DNA of 10,995 nt from the NCBI GenBank assembly GCA_025399215.1, contig MU621544.1:1-10995 (forward strand). Direction: 5' to 3'. The stretch's first letter is position 1, and each line of letters begins with the position of its first letter. The notes under the pieces were generated by a model. The model saw nothing but the letters and a program-made list of their open reading frames with translations. It had not been told where the DNA came from and did not search any database. This document shows, piece by piece, positions 7,206-10,995 of the stretch. The stretch comes from Globomyces pollinis-pini (taxonomy: Eukaryota > Chytridiomycota > Chytridiomycetes > Rhizophydiales > Globomycetaceae). The position numbers and the translations under genes were made by a program.

Positions 7206-7842
7206 ATGCCATCGGTTGCTTTATTTCAAACTACCAATTCAAATCTATGTGATTCCATCACATCTGACTCTTTCCATGATGCCGATCATTCACACAAGAG
7301 ACTGATTTGTATTCCAATAGATGATTCCATCGCTTCAGATAAAGCTATTGATTGGGCATTGCTTAATACCATCAATCATGATTCAGACGTCATTGCTTTG
7401 CTCCATGTTAGAGAAATACCTAAATTAGGTGCTTATGCATTTCCTTATATGCATGCTTATGGTATAACATTTTTATATATTTATTCTAGATGCTGTTGGC
7501 AAATTGGAAAGTCAAGCTAGATTAAAATCACATCAGTTGTTGAAATCACAGGCAAAGAAATTCAAATTACATCAAATTCCTGTTCGTTGTATCAGTTTAC
7601 GAGGTGATGTAAAGGAAGAATTACAATTCAAAATGAATCAATTGAATCCTGCTCTCACTATTCTCTATCATTCTTCAAATTCTAAAAAACAAGATTTGAT
7701 TACTTCAACTGTAAACAAATTTTTATCAAAGTCAATCACTAGTTATTTAATTCATCACCTGAAAAGTACAGTGTTGGTCATCCCAGATGAACAATTGCAT
7801 CTAAATGACTACGATTATGATCAGTTGACTGTCACTTTGTAA
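7206..7842 (+). CDS. Divergent universal stress protein USP-D, nucleotide-binding motif lost
   Basis: Two exons (7206-7461 and 7490-7842) with a 28-nt phase-1 intron give 202 residues, the longest USP here. The front half is normal: KRLICIPIDDS, KAIDWALLN, VIALLHVREIPKLGAYAFPY. The second half still has PVRCISLRGDVKEELQFKM, which aligns with ISLRGDPREELEF of USP-F. Where the others have GxRG...GS it reads LYHSSNSKKQDL and ITSTVNKFLS, with no glycines, then SYLIHHLKSTVLVIP and an acidic tail LHLNDYDYDQLTVTL. By family knowledge, loss of this motif suggests it does not bind ATP. The frame is open throughout and splice sites are intact, so it is probably a functional but specialised copy rather than a pseudogene. 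It could act as a partner in heterodimers with the other USPs (inference). Confidence 0.85.
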
Positions 7843-7848
7843 TAATCT

Positions 7849-7873
7849 AAAGGAACTCTTTTTCTGTTCCTTT
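7849..7873 (+). other. Hairpin in the 3' UTR of USP-D
   Basis: AAAGGAAC (7849-7856) and GTTCCTTT (7866-7873) can form an 8-bp stem with a 9-base loop, beginning six bases after the stop and followed by T's. It looks like a bacterial terminator, but the gene is eukaryotic and has AATAAA at 7903-7908, so any role would be in the mRNA. Confidence 0.4.
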
Positions 7874-7902
7874 TTTTGCATTTCTATTTATCACAGTATT
7901 CA

Positions 7903-7908
7903 AATAAA
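7903..7908 (+). terminator. Poly(A) signal of USP-D
   Basis: AATAAA lies 60 bases after the TAA stop (7840-7842), further out than in the other USP genes. Confidence 0.55.
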
Positions 7909-8305
7909 TTTACTTATTCAATATTCATGCTTAATAGTTGAACCATACTGATTTGAAAGATAAAACGTGTTGGTATTTGTTCCACTTACGTAATAGCAAA
8001 AACGCCTCCACTTCAACTTTACGGACGGTGATCCGGATATTTATCCCGACTCTTTTCTAGTCCGAATGTTGAAACTCCTGGTCATTTGAACTAGTTTGAT
8101 GGACTATTTATTGATGCGAGTCATGGTTGAGTTTAATTCCCCACCAGTGCCACAACGTGAAAGTCCAAGGAAATAATTGAAACAGTGGACGGCGAATCAA
8201 TAACAATGAGTCAACATTTATACCATTGAAGAATGGTTAAAACCGATCGTGTATCACATTTGAAATATATAAAAGGAGTTGTGTATAGGTAATAATATCA
8301 ACATA
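7909..8305. other. Intergenic region between USP-D and USP-E
   Basis: No gene is seen on either strand. The palindrome TTACGTAA, a Yap/CREB-family site, is at 7986-7993. The stretch 8000-8060 is less AT-rich than the rest. The core promoter of USP-E fills 8207-8274. Confidence 0.5.
8207..8274 (+). promoter_or_regulatory. USP-E promoter: bZIP site and TATA box
   Basis: TGAGTCA is at 8207-8213 and TATATAAAA at 8266-8274, 93 and 32 bases before the ATG at 8306. TTACGTAA at 7986-7993 could be a further bZIP site. Confidence 0.6.
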
Positions 8306-8824
8306 ATGACCAATATTGAAATTGAACAAGTAGTTTCTCAACCATCAAGTTATACTCCTACCAAAGTTGTGTGTCTACCAATTGATGCGTCTTCCAATAC
8401 GCGATACTCCATCCAATATGCATTAGCTAATTTACTGGATCCTAAAATACATTCCATCAACCTCATCAATGTCTTACCAAAACAAACATCGATGGAACAA
8501 AACCAATCACGTTTGATCGACTATATCGAACAACAACTGGATGTCGTTGAAGAATCATCAGTAAAATCCGCTTATGATTTAATCATTGAATTATCCAAAC
8601 AATTCTCCAAACATGGATATGCAGTGACGGGTAACTTTGCAGTTGGTGACCCACGATTGGTATTAAAATCGTATATTGAGACGATTGCACCTCATATGGT
8701 TGTGATGGGAAGTCATGGTGATAATAAGTTACCAGGAACCATGGGATCTGTATCCAACTTTATTCTCCAAAATTCAGAGACACCTGTTGTTATTGTCAAG
8801 GAAGAATTCCATGCAACTCATTAA
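8306..8824 (+). CDS. Universal stress protein USP-E (PF00582-like, most divergent copy)
   Basis: This single-exon gene has 172 residues from the ATG at 8306; the open frame extends slightly upstream but only to a non-ATG codon. It opens with TKVVCLPIDASSNTRYSIQY, then INLINVLPK. The nucleotide-binding motif is GSHG...MGS with eight rather than nine residues between the second and third glycine (G135, G138, G147, S148), followed by NFILQNSETPVVIVKEE. The ending HLLHH...P of the other copies is replaced by NFILQNSETPVVIV, closer to typical bacterial and plant USPs. It shares little outside the family signature with its neighbours, so it may be an older paralogue or a separate lineage within the cluster. 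No intron is present. Confidence 0.93.
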   Translation: MTNIEIEQVVSQPSSYTPTKVVCLPIDASSNTRYSIQYALANLLDPKIHSINLINVLPKQTSMEQNQSRLIDYIEQQLDVVEESSVKSAYDLIIELSKQFSKHGYAVTGNFAVGDPRLVLKSYIETIAPHMVVMGSHGDNKLPGTMGSVSNFILQNSETPVVIVKEEFHATH

Positions 8825-8837
8825 TGCATTTTGTTTA

Positions 8838-8843
8838 AATAAA
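8838..8843 (+). terminator. Poly(A) signal of USP-E
   Basis: AATAAA lies 13 bases after the TAA stop (8822-8824). Confidence 0.6.
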
Positions 8844-9147
8844 CTTTACCTTTTAACTTGAATTACGTGTTGTTAAGCTCATTCTATTTACATTATTTCA
8901 GTATTGTTTCAACTTAGTTAATGTTAAGGTGTCCAAATCCCACTTGGATGAATATGGTCACCTGAATGTGAGATTGCGGAGGAAATAGCAAAGAACATTA
9001 AAGAACTTTTAAAAAACCTAATGGATTACATTCATTGAATTGAATCCAGAAAGTTCAAATTAAAAAGAATGAAATTGATTGAAAATTATTCACAGTGACT
9101 CAATGACTGTATAAAAGCAATACAAAGAATTTTTAACTAAATTAAAA
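8844..9147. other. Intergenic region between USP-E and USP-F
   Basis: The sequence is AT-rich and shows no coding signal. Only the USP-F promoter at 9096-9116 can be recognised. Confidence 0.5.
9096..9116 (+). promoter_or_regulatory. USP-F core promoter: bZIP site and TATA box
   Basis: TGACTCA (9096-9102) is followed seven bases later by TATAAAA (9110-9116), 31 bases before the ATG. This is the most compact of the USP promoters. Confidence 0.65.
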
Positions 9148-9708
9148 ATGACTGCAACTGCATCTGAAAATACTCAAGAAAGAGTCAATGATATTGTTCA
9201 TTCTGTACCAGAAGAATTCAATCCAAAACGAACTATTTGTATTCCTGTAGATGGTTCTGTATCATCAAAAAAAGCTGTGGATTGGGCAATCAACCATTCG
9301 ATTTGTAAAGAAACTGATCAAGTGGTTTTATTAAATGTTCGTGAAGTTCCACATTCTTCTTATACTTATCCATACCTATTGGCTCATGGTAATTGAACCT
9401 TCTTTGACTCATTTGCTTTAGAATCATTGATCCAATTGGACCATAAATTACGAACTGCTTCACATGAATTATTACAAGAAACTGCTAAACATTTCTTATC
9501 TCATCAAATCCATTGTCGTGCTGTTTCATTACGTGGTGATCCTAGAGAAGAATTAGAATTCAAAATTAGTCATTTAAAACCTGACTTGGTTATAGTAGGA
9601 AGTAGAGGATTAGGTCCAGTTTCCAAACTCTTGGTTGGATCTGTGTCGAATCATTTAGTACATCATTTACACTGTCCCGTTGTTGTTGTTCCTGAACATT
9701 TATCTTAA
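9148..9708 (+). CDS. Universal stress protein USP-F (PF00582-like, ATP-binding type)
   Basis: Two exons (9148-9388 and 9422-9708) with a 33-nt phase-1 intron give 175 residues. The domain starts with KRTICIPVDGSVSSKKAV, then DWAINHSI and VVLLNVREVPHSS. After the intron come ELLQETAKHFL, CRAVSLRGDPREELEF and DLVIVGSRG. The nucleotide-binding signature is complete (G140, G143, G153, S154), ending NHLVHHLHCPVVVVPEHLS. Without splicing, translation would stop after LLAHGN. The intron position (after HG) equals that in USP-C and USP-D. Overall it is the most typical member of the set and the best reference for aligning the others. Confidence 0.94.
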
Positions 9709-9720
9709 TTGCAATTTGAC

Positions 9721-9726
9721 AATAAA
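9721..9726 (+). terminator. Poly(A) signal of USP-F
   Basis: AATAAA lies 12 bases after the TAA stop (9706-9708). Confidence 0.6.
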
Positions 9727-9832
9727 ATATTAAACTATCATTAATTGACTAGTTCTAACATGCTACATTCCCTTCATCTTTCTTGCTTCCATTAATACTC
9801 AATTTGCTTCCTAATTTGGGTAAAAACATCCG

Positions 9833-9910
9833 TTTGCGGTGGATGGTCAATGACGTCACCGTGTCTTTGCGGCATCGGCGGGGCCAAGGCGGATTCTCAA
9901 ATCTTTAAAA
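9833..9910 (+). promoter_or_regulatory. GC-rich promoter patch with a CRE site before the DUF3455 gene
   Basis: The perfect palindrome TGACGTCA (9851-9858), the consensus for CREB/ATF-type bZIP factors, lies 81 bases before the ATG. It is flanked by two copies of TTTGCGG (9833-9839, 9866-9872), and followed by GGCGGGGCC. This is the most GC-rich noncoding patch in the window. A TATA-like TTTAAAAA lies at about 9903-9910. Confidence 0.5.
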
Positions 9911-9939
9911 AGTGGGAATTGACATTCTTTTAATCAAAA

Positions 9940-10742
9940 ATGTTTTTAAAATCATTAATTTCTTTATCTGCAATTTCACTAGTCAATTGCTTTCCATCTT
10001 GGTATGAATCCGATATGTCTTATACAAATCCATCTACAAATTCACAAGGTATTAGTCTAGATCTAATCGTATTTCTTAGGATTAAACAAAAATTATAATT
10101 ATAATCAACCTAATCAACAATTTAATCAGGATTCATATTGGAATGCTGTTGCTAGTGATGCACAAAAGGATAGAACACCTGTGGAACATGCTGATCCGTC
10201 TCCTAGTTTCTTGAAATCTGTGTATAGTATTATGCAATCTTTAGAAGGATCAGGTGGTGAACCACTCAAGATCCTCTTCTTTGCAACCGGCCCAGGTCAA
10301 CAGAAATATGGTATGCTTAATGCGTTTAACTTTAGAATGTATAAATGGGAATTTCGTTAATACCGCTGTTGCTAAATTGTCATCAGAAGGAGCTGTTACG
10401 GTAGATCATTTCTTTTTACCTACTCCTGATGCTAATGGTGGAAGAGCAACTTGGAAATACATCCAAGATGGATCCACAGTCACAGCCAAAGCTCAAGTAC
10501 TATTAAAAGCGCCAGATCCAACTAAAGATATTGATTGGGTTTTATTGGATACTACATCAACCACTCCTGGATTTTTTGGAAAAGTTAAACATGTCATTCG
10601 TGCCAATACTTGCAAGGTATTTATTCTTTAAAAAGATTTAATTTATCATTAGGGAGTTAATCCTACTCCTGGTGCACCCAAATGTAGTGGAGGACCACCT
10701 ATCATGGTTGACTATATTGCACAATATGTATACTTGGCTTAG
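9940..10742 (+). CDS. Secreted DUF3455 (PF11937-like) protein, unknown function
   Basis: Four exons (9940-10048, 10080-10310, 10336-10616, 10653-10742) with introns of 31, 25 and 36 nt give 236 residues. A clear signal peptide, MFLKSLISLSAISLVNC, is followed by a variable Asn/Gln-rich stretch (residues about 37-55). The rest matches the DUF3455 pattern: ILFFATGPGQQKYEC (E114, C115), a beta-rich middle with ATWKYIQDGSTV (W153), DIDWVLLDTTSTTPGFFGKV and a C-terminal NTCK-GVNPTPGAPKCSGG with paired cysteines. The family is known in fungi and bacteria as secreted proteins without an assigned reaction. The match is from memory of the motif, not a search. It is the only gene here ending in TAG, and I see no AATAAA after it. 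The 25-nt intron is confirmed by frame: only splicing restores YEC and the downstream frame. Confidence 0.82.
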
Positions 10743-10995
10743 GCTAATCTAATCTTTCCTCGTTCCGTTGAATATATTTGATTTTGCTTTAACTACTACT
10801 TTGTTCCTAACATTTCACTAAATACCAACATAATTGTAAAATGTCTCACTTTTTAATGGGGGTTTGGATTTCAAACTAATACTTATTATACGTAACCGTT
10901 CAATGTGATGATCCAAGTGAAATTTCAACAAGTTCTAACTCCAAAAAAAATACTATCTATCCAAACGATAAATGTTAATTGAGTCCATTCTAAAT
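10743..10995. other. Right-end flank, no gene seen
   Basis: There is AT-rich sequence after the DUF3455 gene. I see no coding frame, no clear poly(A) signal and no recognisable site on either strand. Confidence 0.5.

Noticed and set aside
7849..7873. Hairpin plus T run as a bacterial-type terminator
   Set aside because: Introns, TATA boxes and poly(A) signals show the DNA is eukaryotic, so an intrinsic terminator is not expected.

Overview
This AT-rich window is nuclear DNA of a eukaryote. It is most likely an early-diverging fungus or fungus-like microbe. The evidence is spliceosomal GT-AG introns, TATA boxes about 30-45 bases before start codons, AATAAA signals just after stop codons, a chitinase with two chitin-binding CBM18 modules, and a cluster of universal stress protein (USP) genes, which fungi outside the well-studied crown groups are known to carry. 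I cannot name the species. All 14 introns reconstructed here are only 25-36 nt long, which is extremely short for a fungus.

Layout. At the left edge, on the minus strand, lies the 5' two fifths of an eRF1 (translation release factor 1) gene in five exons. It has an in-frame UGA and changes in or beside both hallmark motifs (NIKS to NIQS, and NC instead of GR before GGQ), so it looks like a decayed or strongly divergent extra copy. Next comes USP-A (minus), then a small divergently transcribed gene of unknown function with an internal repeat, then USP-B (plus). A five-exon secreted chitinase follows (CBM18-CBM18-GH18-Thr-rich linker-Cys-rich module). After it come four more USP genes in tandem on the plus strand (USP-C, -D, -E, -F). 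A four-exon gene for a secreted DUF3455 protein lies at the right. Letters A-F are labels for this window only.

How the genes relate. The six USP genes are paralogues made by local duplication. Five keep the nucleotide-binding glycine motif and one (USP-D) has lost it. Three (C, D, F) share one phase-1 intron at the same place and three (A, B, E) have none. Five have a palindromic bZIP site TGA(G/C)TCA upstream and the sixth has a related site, mostly with a TATA box 30-40 bases before the ATG. This suggests that the cluster is co-regulated by an AP-1/Gcn4/Yap-like stress factor. The chitinase and the DUF3455 protein are probably extracellular or wall-associated and show no clear link to the USPs beyond position.

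Between the genes I see a duplicated relic of about 70 bp that looks like the 3' end of a lost minus-strand gene, a cluster of GATA-type inverted repeats before USP-B, and a GC-rich patch with a perfect CRE site before the DUF3455 gene. I found no rRNA or tRNA genes, intact transposons or CRISPR arrays.
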